Origin: Polyangiaceae bacterium
GTDB taxonomy: Bacteria > Myxococcota_A > Polyangia > Polyangiales > Polyangiaceae
Direction: 5' to 3'
Length of the DNA: 36,878 bases
Assembly (NCBI GenBank): GCA_025937785.1
Contig: JAICQQ010000067.1
Location: forward strand, 1 to 36,878
Shown: positions 7,836 through 15,576 of the stretch, piece after piece
Numbering within the stretch: the first letter of the stretch is position 1
Layout of the letters: each line of letters begins with the position of its first letter
Translations under genes and position numbers: made by a program
The notes under the pieces: model-generated
Databases searched by the model: none
What the model was told of the DNA's origin: nothing
What the model saw: the letters and a program-made list of their open reading frames with translations, nothing else

Positions 7836-9305
7836 GTGACTCCCGAACAACGACACGCGGCCAACTCGGAACAAGGCGAAGCCTGCGAGCTGTTGTTCGA
7901 GCTGTATGCCGGCTCGACGGGTCCCGTACACCTCGGCCGTCTCCTGCGCGGCAAACACGCTGGTCGCCTGGTGACGCTGCGGCCGCTGAGCGCCGAACAC
8001 GGCCTGCGCGCGAAGACGCTCGTCGATCGCGTGCGCCACATCTCGCATCCAAAGCTGCTCAAGCTCTTGGGCTGCTTCAAGATTGGCTCGCAAGACTACC
8101 TCGCCAGCGAATACATTGCAGGTGGCTGTTTCGTCGAGCTGCGGTCCAAGTTGGAGTTGTCGACTCCCACGGACGTGGCGGTACTGGTGCGCATCCTGCG
8201 TGACGCGCTGCTCGCGGCGCACTCGGGGCGGCGCCTGCTCCACGGGATCTACGGTCGGCGCGTGGAGCGCTGCATCTTTCCGGACACCATCTGGGTTGCC
8301 GAGTTTGGCGAAGTCTTCATCACGGAGCTTGGAGTTTTCGAGGCGCTCGGTGATCCGGCGCTGTCGGTGATGCGAGCGCAGTCATGTCTGGAGTCCGACG
8401 AAGCGCAGGGCCGCGCAGACGTGCTCGCGATCGGACAGATGCTGTTCGAGGCTCTCGCCAGCCGTCCCGCGAAGCATGACTTCTTCGGGCTGCCGAATCA
8501 GGTGGGTAAGGCGCTGACCCAGGTGGTCGCACGCGCCCTCGAGCATGACGGTCAGGATGCGTTCGCCAGTGCCACTGATCTCGCACATGCCTTGTCCAAC
8601 CTTTCGTCAGGGTTGAACGCATCGACCGACGACGTGCGTGGCGTTTTCGGTCGGGCGCTGCACGGCACCCTGGAGCTGCGCCGCCTCAAGCTGGGTCTGG
8701 TCGAACAGGCCTCGGCGGTCGGCGGCGACAACGACGCCACCCGGTTTCACCGGGCTTCGGGTTTGGGCCGCTCCCGCGACATGGAGACGGTGCGACCCAG
8801 CGCGCCCGCCGGCAGCGGGACGCATCCCACCCGCGCCGCAACCGTTCCAGCCCTGCCGGCGTTGAAGCTGCCGAGCTTCGCGAACCCCAGCACGGCGGTG
8901 GAGTCGGACGCTGACTCGGCCACGCTCGTGTTCAAGCCGCCCGTGGAGGGGCCCGACGATGACGCCACGACGGTATGGGCCTCCAACGTGTCCAAGCCGG
9001 CGCTCGACGAGGACGCGACGGCCCTCTACATCGCCTCGAAACAACGTCCGCGGGAACCGAGCGTGATCGTCCAAGACGACGATGCCTCGGAGTTGTACCT
9101 GCGCGCCCGCACCGAAACGTCGGGGGTACGTGGTGCTTCGACGGAGGAGCCCACCCGCCTCAGTGTCCGTGCCTCGCGCGAGCGCGATCCGTTGACCGCG
9201 TACCTGCAGCGACGCCGGCATTGGCTGAGTGTCGTGCTGTTCGTGATCCTCGTGGTCCTGAGCATGGCATTGACCCTGATGGCCCGCCGCAGCGGCGCGT
9301 TCTAA
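7836..9305 (+). CDS. Tail-anchored pseudokinase (degenerate Hanks kinase)
   Basis: This 489-residue protein starts at GTG 7836, 14 bases after the previous stop. Residues about 20-265 align with a bacterial Ser/Thr kinase, but every catalytic signature is changed. The VAIK lysine is Arg49 (VTLR). HRD is E-R-C (124-126) while the surrounding V..P..V frame is kept. The catalytic-loop Asn is Thr131, and DFG is E-L-G (144-146). The glycine loop is also not recognisable. The middle (about 290-455) is acidic, with repeated D-D-A/D-D-D patches near Thr (for example DDDATTVW, DEDATALY), possible phosphorylation sites. A single transmembrane helix (about 465-483) ends the protein. A scaffold or allosteric partner of the kinase encoded at 3118 is inferred. 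Confidence 0.85.
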   Translation: MTPEQRHAANSEQGEACELLFELYAGSTGPVHLGRLLRGKHAGRLVTLRPLSAEHGLRAKTLVDRVRHISHPKLLKLLGCFKIGSQDYLASEYIAGGCFVELRSKLELSTPTDVAVLVRILRDALLAAHSGRRLLHGIYGRRVERCIFPDTIWVAEFGEVFITELGVFEALGDPALSVMRAQSCLESDEAQGRADVLAIGQMLFEALASRPAKHDFFGLPNQVGKALTQVVARALEHDGQDAFASATDLAHALSNLSSGLNASTDDVRGVFGRALHGTLELRRLKLGLVEQASAVGGDNDATRFHRASGLGRSRDMETVRPSAPAGSGTHPTRAATVPALPALKLPSFANPSTAVESDADSATLVFKPPVEGPDDDATTVWASNVSKPALDEDATALYIASKQRPREPSVIVQDDDASELYLRARTETSGVRGASTEEPTRLSVRASRERDPLTAYLQRRRHWLSVVLFVILVVLSMALTLMARRSGAF

Positions 9306-9793
9306 AGCCTCCCCCGGGCGGTGCCCGAGATCGCAGGAACTCGGGCAACTCGAGCAGCCCGTGCTCGCCTGGTCGCGGCTCATTGGCGCGGGCGGGGGGA
9401 ACTCGGGCAGCACTGCCGCGCCACAACAGCCGCCCGACTACCAGAATAAATCCATAAATTCCATGATGTTACGTAGCAGCTCCCGGTTTCGGTGCCGGTC
9501 AGCGAAGAGCGGACCCGGTCAAACTCGGGCAACTCGACCACGTTAGTTAGTAAAGATCATTATTTAAACGACGTATTCGGTCGATGGGCGAAGGTTTCGC
9601 CCCGCCGTTGCCGCGAACGTCTTCGGGCTTAGCAGATGCGCGGCAACTCAAGCTGAGCCAATGCGGCGAATCCCACGCGAACCCCGCGGCATAGATAGTG
9701 CTTGGCAGCTTGCCCGAATGTTCTCCTGTCTCGGTTGGAACCAGCTCGGTATCGGGTGTTGCCACGCCCTAACTGCTCAGAAATGGGGTCGCC
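9306..9793. other. Intergenic region, 488 bp, with repeated 10-16-mers and AT-rich patches
   Basis: No gene seen. AACTCGGGCAACTCGA occurs at 9338-9353 and 9522-9537, and its first ten bases again at 9400-9409. A short hairpin CGGGC-GGT-GCCCG at 9315-9327 follows the pseudokinase stop. Two AT-rich patches (about 9441-9475 and 9543-9570) stand out from the GC-rich background. The promoter of the downstream activator gene is probably here but not identified. Confidence 0.5.
9315..9327 (+). terminator. Weak hairpin after the kinase block
   Basis: CGGGC-GGT-GCCCG lies ten bases after the pseudokinase stop. There is no T tract, so it is only a possible terminator or 3'-end stabiliser. Confidence 0.3.
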
Positions 9794-11296
9794 ATGCAAA
9801 CGCTCAGTGATAGGTTTCTGGTGCCGATGGACCTGAGCGATACCCGACCCGACTCTCGCAAGGACGTCGCTGAAGACGCGCCCCAGCTGAGCATCCTTTG
9901 GGTGCATCCGCGGGTGTCGATCACACCGCTGGACCAGCCCCTGGTGACGCTCGGTCGCGGCGCCGAATGCGCAGTGCGTCTGGTGGGCGAGCGGGTCTCC
10001 CGCATGCATGCCCAGATCCGCCGCTCGGGTCCGCTCTATATTCTCGCCGACATGGGCAGCACGAACGGCACGTCGCACAACGGGCGCGCCGCCGACAAGG
10101 TTTCGCTTTCGGACAATGACGTCCTGCGCGTGGGCGATCACGTGGGCGTCATCGTGAGCTCGGAGTTCACGCATGCGTCGGGACCACTTTTCCAAGAACC
10201 TCTGCCAGGTGTGGTCGTGGGCCCGCGAGGGCGCGGAGGCTGGGCGCGCCTCGAAGAGCTGGCGCGCACGGCTTGGCCGATCGTGCTCGAAGGCGCCACG
10301 GGCACTGGGAAGGAAGTGTACGCAAAGGCGCTTCACGTGCTCAGCGGGCGCCCCGGGGAGTTCGTCGGTTTGAACTGCGCCGCGCTGCCCGAGAGCTTGG
10401 CCGAGGCCCAGCTGTTCGGGCAAGCCAAGGGGGCGTTCACGGGTGCCCTTCGTTCGACGCAAGGCATGTTCGAGGCGGCACATCGTGGTACCTTGCTGTT
10501 GGACGAGATCGTCGATCTGCAACCAGTGCTGCAAGCCAAATTGCTGCGCGCCTTGGAAGAGTCCGCAGTGACCCGGGTGGGAGAGACCGCGCCGCGCTTC
10601 GTCGACTTTCGGCTGGTCGCCGCGAGCCAGCACCCGCTGCTCGAGCTGGTCGAGGCGGGGAGGTTCCGTCCTGATCTACTCGCACGCCTCGCTGGGGGCA
10701 CGATCCGACTCAGACCGCTCTGCGAACGGCGCGAAGAGATCCCGGTGCTCTTCAATCGCTTGTTCGTGGCTGCCGGAGGCGACCCGCGCTCGATCACCGC
10801 CGGCTTCTGCGAAGCGCTGTGTCTCGAAAATTGGCCGCTGAACACGCGGCAGCTTGCTCAGGTTGCGAGCCAGGCTTCGCTGGCGACGATCGGCGGCGTC
10901 AAGCTCAACTTCGACGACCTCGATCGGCTGCTGCAGCGGGTGTACGGTGACACCGGTACGATGCGCCGGGCGACGACTCCTCCGCCAGCGTCTACGCCTG
11001 AGTCTGGCATGTCGCAGCCGGTGCCGAGCTCGCAGGCCAGAGATCTGCTCGGGGCGCGCCGCGCTGCCTGGTTTCAGCGGCACAAGGACGAACTGGAACG
11101 CCTGCTGATGGAGTTGCGGCGCAACGGCGGTAACGTATCCGCAGCCGCAAAAAGCATCGGTATCTCGCGGCAGCGGGCCGGGCGATTGCTGTCCGTGCGT
11201 GACACCCTCGAGAGTGGTGCGCAGAACGGCGCCGATGGTCTGGAGCCGGCCCGGGTGCTCAACGCCACCATGAAGAGCGCCCAGCTTCCCTCCTAG
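9794..11296 (+). CDS. FHA-domain sigma54-dependent activator (bEBP)
   Basis: This 500-residue protein has an N-terminal FHA domain (about 35-120: GRG 54-56, SRMH 69-72, GSTNG 88-92) that binds phosphothreonine. An AAA+ domain follows with Walker A GATGTGKE (167-174), the sigma54-contact loop GAFTGA (203-208), Walker B LLLDEI (224-229), arginine-finger candidates R272 and R278, and the sensor-II-like WPLNTRQL. The C-terminus has a Fis-like helix-turn-helix (about 435-475, with NVSAAAKSIGISRQRAGRLL). It should therefore remodel sigma54 RNA polymerase when its FHA domain meets a phosphorylated partner. It lies downstream of the kinase/pseudokinase block, on the same strand but after 488 bases. 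The target promoter is unknown. Its stop overlaps the convergent LysR gene by four bases. Confidence 0.93.
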   Translation: MQTLSDRFLVPMDLSDTRPDSRKDVAEDAPQLSILWVHPRVSITPLDQPLVTLGRGAECAVRLVGERVSRMHAQIRRSGPLYILADMGSTNGTSHNGRAADKVSLSDNDVLRVGDHVGVIVSSEFTHASGPLFQEPLPGVVVGPRGRGGWARLEELARTAWPIVLEGATGTGKEVYAKALHVLSGRPGEFVGLNCAALPESLAEAQLFGQAKGAFTGALRSTQGMFEAAHRGTLLLDEIVDLQPVLQAKLLRALEESAVTRVGETAPRFVDFRLVAASQHPLLELVEAGRFRPDLLARLAGGTIRLRPLCERREEIPVLFNRLFVAAGGDPRSITAGFCEALCLENWPLNTRQLAQVASQASLATIGGVKLNFDDLDRLLQRVYGDTGTMRRATTPPPASTPESGMSQPVPSSQARDLLGARRAAWFQRHKDELERLLMELRRNGGNVSAAAKSIGISRQRAGRLLSVRDTLESGAQNGADGLEPARVLNATMKSAQLPS

Positions 11297-12204
11297 CGCT
11301 GCTGCGGCGTGCCGCAGACGCGCTCGAGTTCGTCCAGCACCCAGCTCGACGCCGGGCCGGGCGCGAATTCCGCGCGGACCACCCGTGTCAGACCGAGGAT
11401 GTGCTCGTTCGGCCCCCAGGGTTCCGGCGCTAGCAGCGTGAGCGTGTTCTGCGAGAGGGCGTCGACTACCATGTGCTCGGGGAGGTTGCCCCAGCCGATC
11501 CCCGCGCTGATGAGCGCCAGTTTGGTGCCCAGGTCGGCGACCGTGAGCGTGCGATTGCCGAGCACGGCGAGCTCGACCCCCCGCGTCAGCGTGCTCCTGT
11601 CGCTGAGCACGATCTGCACCTGAGTTTGCAATGTTTCGATCGGCAAGCGGCCCGAAAGCTCGGCGAGCGGATGCGTCGGCGCGCACACGGTGACGAGCCG
11701 CACTTCTCCGATGTGTCTGCGTCGCAGGCCAGGGACCCGCTCTGCGACAGGGCTCGACACACCAATCATCGCACTACGGTCAGCCACGGCGGCAACCACG
11801 GCGCCGAGATTCTCGGTGCGGAGTTTCAAGCTGACTTCGGGGAACGCGCGCTGAAACCCGTCGCTGAGGGTGACCAGGGCGTGTACCGGAAAGATGCCGT
11901 CGACGACCAGCGAGACTTCGTGCTCGTCAGTGTCGGCCCATCGCTGAGCCCGCCCCGCCAACCCATCGAAGCGTTCCACCAACGTCCGGGCTTCGCTGAG
12001 CATCGCCGCGCCCCCCGGCGTGAGCTCGGCAGCCCGCCCGCCGCGATCGAACAACACGAGGCCCCACTCGCGCTCCAGCAGGCCGACGCTGCGGCTGATG
12101 TTCGACTGCGCTCGCCCCAGCTTTCGCCCTGCTGCAGAAAAGCTCCCTGAGTCGCTCACCGCTACGAAGGCGCGTAGCTGTTCTATCGTCGCGGTTTCAC
12201 TCAC
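11293..12204 (-). CDS. LysR-type transcriptional regulator
   Basis: This 303-residue protein has the standard LysR length. The N-terminal winged helix-turn-helix is clear (about residues 8-65, with FVAVSDSGSFSAAGRKLGRAQSNISRSV). A substrate-binding effector domain follows (about 90-295). The start is GTG at 12204. It is divergent from the pirin/FMN-reductase pair, and the 137 bases between them hold a perfect T-N11-A inverted repeat, so it most likely controls that pair and itself. The effector cannot be told; the target genes hint at redox or quinone/flavonoid chemistry. Confidence 0.93.
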   Translation of the reverse strand: MSETATIEQLRAFVAVSDSGSFSAAGRKLGRAQSNISRSVGLLEREWGLVLFDRGGRAAELTPGGAAMLSEARTLVERFDGLAGRAQRWADTDEHEVSLVVDGIFPVHALVTLSDGFQRAFPEVSLKLRTENLGAVVAAVADRSAMIGVSSPVAERVPGLRRRHIGEVRLVTVCAPTHPLAELSGRLPIETLQTQVQIVLSDRSTLTRGVELAVLGNRTLTVADLGTKLALISAGIGWGNLPEHMVVDALSQNTLTLLAPEPWGPNEHILGLTRVVRAEFAPGPASSWVLDELERVCGTPQQR

Positions 12205-12242
12205 TTTTTATGGTCCGACGCTGGATTCCAAAGAACCCGTAC

Positions 12243-12257
12243 ATGCGTATTACGCAT
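12243..12257. promoter_or_regulatory. LysR-type operator (perfect 7-1-7 dyad)
   Basis: ATGCGTA-T-TACGCAT is a perfect inverted repeat that also fits the LysR box T-N11-A (T12244, A12256). It lies 39 bases upstream of the LysR start and 85 bases upstream of the pirin start. A second half site, ATGCGT at 12276-12281, begins 33 bases (about three helical turns) further, as expected for the activation site. Assigning it to the adjacent LysR protein is inference. Confidence 0.7.
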
Positions 12258-12341
12258 AGCAATCATGCCATCGATATGCGTTGTGCGTCTAGTTGGACGA
12301 CTTACCTTGCCGTTGTTCCCAGTTTCCCCAAAGGAGAGACC

Positions 12342-13040
12342 ATGTTGGAAGTTCGCAAGAGTCACGAGCGTGGCGCGTTCGAGTTGGACTGGCTGAAGAG
12401 TTCGCACTCGTTCAGCTTCGGCTCCTACTACGATCCGCGCTTCATGGGGTTCCGCAGCCTGCGGGTCATCAACGAGGACACCGTTCAACCCGGCGGCGGG
12501 TTTCCTCCCCACAGTCATCGGGACATGGAGATCATTTCATACGTCACCGCCGGAGCCCTCGAACACAAGGACTCGATGCGCAACGGCTCGACCGTGAAGC
12601 CCGGTGAGATTCAGTACATGCGAGCAGGCACGGGCGTGATGCATAGCGAGTACAACGCGTCTGGCGAAGCGCTCAAGTTCCTCCAGATCTGGGTGCAACC
12701 GAACCGGCGTGGTAGCGCACCGGCCTACGACCAGCGCACGATCGACGAGGCGGCGCGCCACAATCAGCTGTATCTGCTTGCCAGCGGCGACGAACGCGAC
12801 GGCAGGGTAGTGTTGCAGCAGGACGCCCGCTTGTTCACCGCGACGCTCGAACCGGGAGCGGCACTCAGCTATGAACTGGGGGCCAATCGCGGCGCATGGA
12901 TCCAGGTCGTGCGGGGGGTCATCGAAGTCAATGGCACCCAGCTCGACGCCGGTGACGGAGCCGCGCTCGAAGAAGAACCCACGCTGAGCATCGTCGGCAA
13001 AAGCGCCGCAGAGCTGCTTCTGTTCGACTTGGGGGCCTAG
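12342..13040 (+). CDS. Pirin-family protein (YhhW-like quercetin 2,3-dioxygenase type)
   Basis: This 232-residue bicupin protein starts at ATG 12342, preceded by AAAGGAGAG; the longer frame from 12210 would include the operator and is rejected. The four metal ligands expected for YhhW-type pirins are at H57, H59, H101 and E103 (PPHSHRDMEI and GVMHSE). The opening SFSFGSYYDPRFMGFRSLRVINED is typical of the family. Members such as E. coli YhhW show quercetinase activity in vitro; the true substrate is usually unknown. The stop overlaps the GTG start of the FMN reductase, so the two are coupled. Confidence 0.93.
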   Translation: MLEVRKSHERGAFELDWLKSSHSFSFGSYYDPRFMGFRSLRVINEDTVQPGGGFPPHSHRDMEIISYVTAGALEHKDSMRNGSTVKPGEIQYMRAGTGVMHSEYNASGEALKFLQIWVQPNRRGSAPAYDQRTIDEAARHNQLYLLASGDERDGRVVLQQDARLFTATLEPGAALSYELGANRGAWIQVVRGVIEVNGTQLDAGDGAALEEEPTLSIVGKSAAELLLFDLGA

Positions 13041-13600
13041 TGGCAGTCCTGCAAGTACTGGGGATTTCCGGCAGCCTCCGGCAGGCTTCGACCAACACGG
13101 CTTTGCTGAACGCTGCCGAAGCGCTCGTCCGCCGGCACGATGCGGAGCTGACGCGCGCGTCGATTCGCTTGCCGCTCTACGACGCCGACCTTGCCGATCC
13201 GGAGGCGCTCGCGCCGGTCGACGAGTTCAAAGCAGCGCTGAGCTCCGCCGACGCCGTGCTCATCGCCACGCCCGAATACAACTTCGGTCCCTCCGGGGTG
13301 CTGAAGAATGCGATCGACTGGGCATCACGCCCTGCGTACCGTTCGGTGTTCCGCGATAAACCCGTGGCTGTGATCGGAGCGTCGGGTAGCGCGGTGGGCA
13401 CGGCCCGCGCGCAGGGGCAGCTGAAGCAGGTCCTGCTCGGCATGGCAAGTCAGGTATTCCCTTATCCCGAGCTGGTGGTAGCCAACGCCGCGCAACGCTT
13501 CGACGGTCAGGGGAAGCTTAGCGATCCCGAGGTGCAGCAGCGCCTCGAAAGCTTCCTTCGAGACTTCGTGGCGTGGGCGCGCCGCGTTCGGGTGACTTGA
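13040..13600 (+). CDS. NAD(P)H-dependent FMN reductase family
   Basis: This 186-residue flavodoxin-like protein has the usual family length. The FMN phosphate loop is GISGSLRQASTN (residues 8-19). The second signature TPEYNFGPSGVLKNAIDW binds the flavin and forms the dimer site. Such enzymes reduce FMN, quinones, azo compounds or metals. The start is GTG at 13040, sharing its G with the pirin TAG stop, so translation is probably coupled. It forms with pirin a two-gene operon facing the LysR gene; a quinone or aromatic stress response is a reasonable inference. Confidence 0.92.
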   Translation: MAVLQVLGISGSLRQASTNTALLNAAEALVRRHDAELTRASIRLPLYDADLADPEALAPVDEFKAALSSADAVLIATPEYNFGPSGVLKNAIDWASRPAYRSVFRDKPVAVIGASGSAVGTARAQGQLKQVLLGMASQVFPYPELVVANAAQRFDGQGKLSDPEVQQRLESFLRDFVAWARRVRVT

Positions 13601-13606
13601 CGGTCG

Positions 13607-14404
13607 TCACACGATCTGATCGGGATCGATGCCGAGCTCGCGAAGCCGCGCTGCTAGCTTCGCCGCTCGGCCGGCCTCGGCTTTGGCCTTGAGCGCTTCT
13701 GCTTCGGCCTTGAGCGCTTCTGCTTCGGCCTTACGGAGGGCGTCGTCGACCATGTTCGACAACCGCGCGATCAGCTCACGAGCGTCGGGGAGCGGGGCGT
13801 TGCCATGGAAGAACCTGAGTTGGTCCCCTTCGAGCGCCAAGGCCAGATCGAGGACCTGCGAGGGCCAGCGACCGCCCTTCGGCACGATCGGCTCGTAGCT
13901 CCGGGCTTCGCTGCTGGGTAAGCGCCAACCCAGCAGTCGCTTGCGCGGGACGTCGAAGGCAAAGTACTCGGGTATGGCGAGCCGCGCATAGCGGATGACA
14001 TTGTCTTCGAAGTCTTTTTTTCTGTTGCCCGAAACGTTGATTTCGAGGGCGAAGTCCAGCCCTCTGCCCTCGTGGCTCACGACCCAGCTCTGACGCTCGT
14101 GAACTTCGACGTCCAGCACTGCCAGCAGATCTGGCGCGAACATGGGCTCATCGGGGTAGTAGATCGGTAGCTCGGCCGACAGGTACACGCGTTGGTGCCG
14201 ACTTCGATAAAACTCGCTCAACGTTGCGAGCGCTCGCTCCTTGGGAACGCGGTGCGGATCGCCTTCGGGGGGCAGCGTGAGAGGAAACTCGGACGGCAAT
14301 GTCATGAGCACGTGTCGGCGCTCGGCTGGCGTCAGTTGCTCCCAAACTTCACGAGAGGGCGCCCGTGGGTCCAGCGGGTCGACCACGAAATGAGGCGCTC
14401 TCAT
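13607..14404 (-). CDS. Uma2-family protein (PD-(D/E)xK-like, DUF820)
   Basis: This 265-residue protein matches the Uma2/DUF820 family, predicted nucleases abundant in cyanobacteria and myxobacteria. Visible are the acidic position in FAPDLLAV, then LEINVSGNRKKDFEDNVIRYARLAIPEYFAFD, the usual core with 'YA..G(I)PEYW' style motif. The C-terminal 50 residues form an Ala/Glu/Lys/Leu coiled coil with a seven-residue repeat (KAEAEAL). That repeat is encoded by two exact 21-bp tandem copies (13689-13730). The gene lies 25 bases downstream of the two-FHA gene on the same strand and is probably cotranscribed. Cellular function is unknown for this family. Confidence 0.85.
   Translation of the reverse strand: MRAPHFVVDPLDPRAPSREVWEQLTPAERRHVLMTLPSEFPLTLPPEGDPHRVPKERALATLSEFYRSRHQRVYLSAELPIYYPDEPMFAPDLLAVLDVEVHERQSWVVSHEGRGLDFALEINVSGNRKKDFEDNVIRYARLAIPEYFAFDVPRKRLLGWRLPSSEARSYEPIVPKGGRWPSQVLDLALALEGDQLRFFHGNAPLPDARELIARLSNMVDDALRKAEAEALKAEAEALKAKAEAGRAAKLAARLRELGIDPDQIV
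13689..13730. repeat. Two exact 21-bp tandem repeats inside the Uma2-family gene
   Basis: Copies at 13689-13709 and 13710-13730 are identical and encode the seven-residue coiled-coil repeat in frame, so copy number could vary without a frameshift. Confidence 0.85.
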
Positions 14405-14429
14405 GCCGCGATGCTAGCACGGCAGCCCG

Positions 14430-15398
14430 CTAGTCGCTGCTGAAAAGCCAGTAGAGACCGAGCACGCTCACGATCAGCACGAAGAGCGCGAGCACGGCTA
14501 CGAATGCGTCAGCGTTGATGAATCGGTGCTTGCCTCGCCTGTGTGCGATGCGCGGTTGTTCGACGAGTGGGCCTCGCGGTGCAGCCGCGCTCGCGGGGCG
14601 AGCGTCGACTTCGTTCGGCGTCGCGTCAGCCTGGAGCGCTGCGAGTTCCTCGGTGGGATCCAGTCGCTCGTCCTCGGCGGCCTCGAGTTCCTCGAGCGCC
14701 GTGCTCAACGGATCGGTGTAGCTGAGATAGTTGGTCCCGAGCCTCAATAGCTGACCCGGCTTCCAGACCATGGGGGTCTGGGTCAGCGGCTCCCCGTCGA
14801 GCAGCGTTCCGTTCTTCGAGCCGAGCTCGCGCACCCTGAGCTGGTCGCCCTGTCGCTCCAGCTCCACGTGACGTCGGGATGCGTCGGCATCCGTCACACG
14901 CAGATCTGCGGCTTGGCCGCGACCGACCACGTAGCGTTTCCCGAAGCCTTCGATGTCCAAGTGCAGCCCGGCATCGGGTCCGGCGCTGACCTGCAGTACC
15001 AGCTCGGCCTCTTGTCCCTGCGCCTTCAAGGCGTCTGCGACCAAGGCGAGCGCAATTTCCTTGGTCGCGAGTTGGGGCTGCTGCGTGGGCGGCACGTGCT
15101 CCAAGAGCACCTCGAGCCAGACGCGACCTACGCGGATCCGGTCGCCGGACTTGAGCACGCGCGAAGCCTGGGGCGAGAGCAACACTGGACCTACGAACGT
15201 GCCGTTCGTGCTGCCCTCGTCCACCACGATGTAATCCGTGCCCCGCTGGCGAATCGAGGCATGTCGATGGCTGACGCTCGGGTCCGGCAGGCGCACCTCG
15301 CAGCCTTCACCTCTCCCGATCACCACCCGGGGCGCGTCGAAGGTGATCTTGGGCGGCGACTCGCTATCGCCGGAGCGCACCACGATGGTGAGCGCCAT
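14430..15398 (-). CDS. Two-FHA-domain membrane protein
   Basis: This 322-residue protein has two forkhead-associated domains. The first spans about residues 15-100 (IGRG, SVSHRHA, EGSTNGT), the second about 145-225 (VVGRGQAADLRV, ASRRHVEL, LGSKNGTLLDG). Both keep the phosphothreonine-binding Arg, Ser/Arg-His and Asn. An acidic linker precedes a single C-terminal helix (about 297-318), so both FHA domains face the cytoplasm and the protein is tail anchored. It can bring phosphorylated proteins to the membrane. It is divergent from the PilZ gene and upstream of the Uma2-family gene. Confidence 0.92.
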   Translation of the reverse strand: MALTIVVRSGDSESPPKITFDAPRVVIGRGEGCEVRLPDPSVSHRHASIRQRGTDYIVVDEGSTNGTFVGPVLLSPQASRVLKSGDRIRVGRVWLEVLLEHVPPTQQPQLATKEIALALVADALKAQGQEAELVLQVSAGPDAGLHLDIEGFGKRYVVGRGQAADLRVTDADASRRHVELERQGDQLRVRELGSKNGTLLDGEPLTQTPMVWKPGQLLRLGTNYLSYTDPLSTALEELEAAEDERLDPTEELAALQADATPNEVDARPASAAAPRGPLVEQPRIAHRRGKHRFINADAFVAVLALFVLIVSVLGLYWLFSSD

Positions 15399-15576
15399 AG
15401 GAAATCCGGTGTTTCTCCGCTGGGGCAGGGGTCGGGTTTCTCTCGGTCATAGACGAGCTTGGGCCCATCCGACAACTCTGGGCCGAAACGCGCGAAACTT
15501 GGCCAGACTTCGCGATCCGCTCTACTCGCCGAACCTGGCTTGGTGAGCTCGCTGGATGGGCTCATCGGGAGGCACT

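Noticed and set aside
12210..12341. Upstream extension of the pirin gene
   Set aside because: It would cross the LysR operator; the ATG at 12342 has a good ribosome site and the metal ligands then fall at the family positions.
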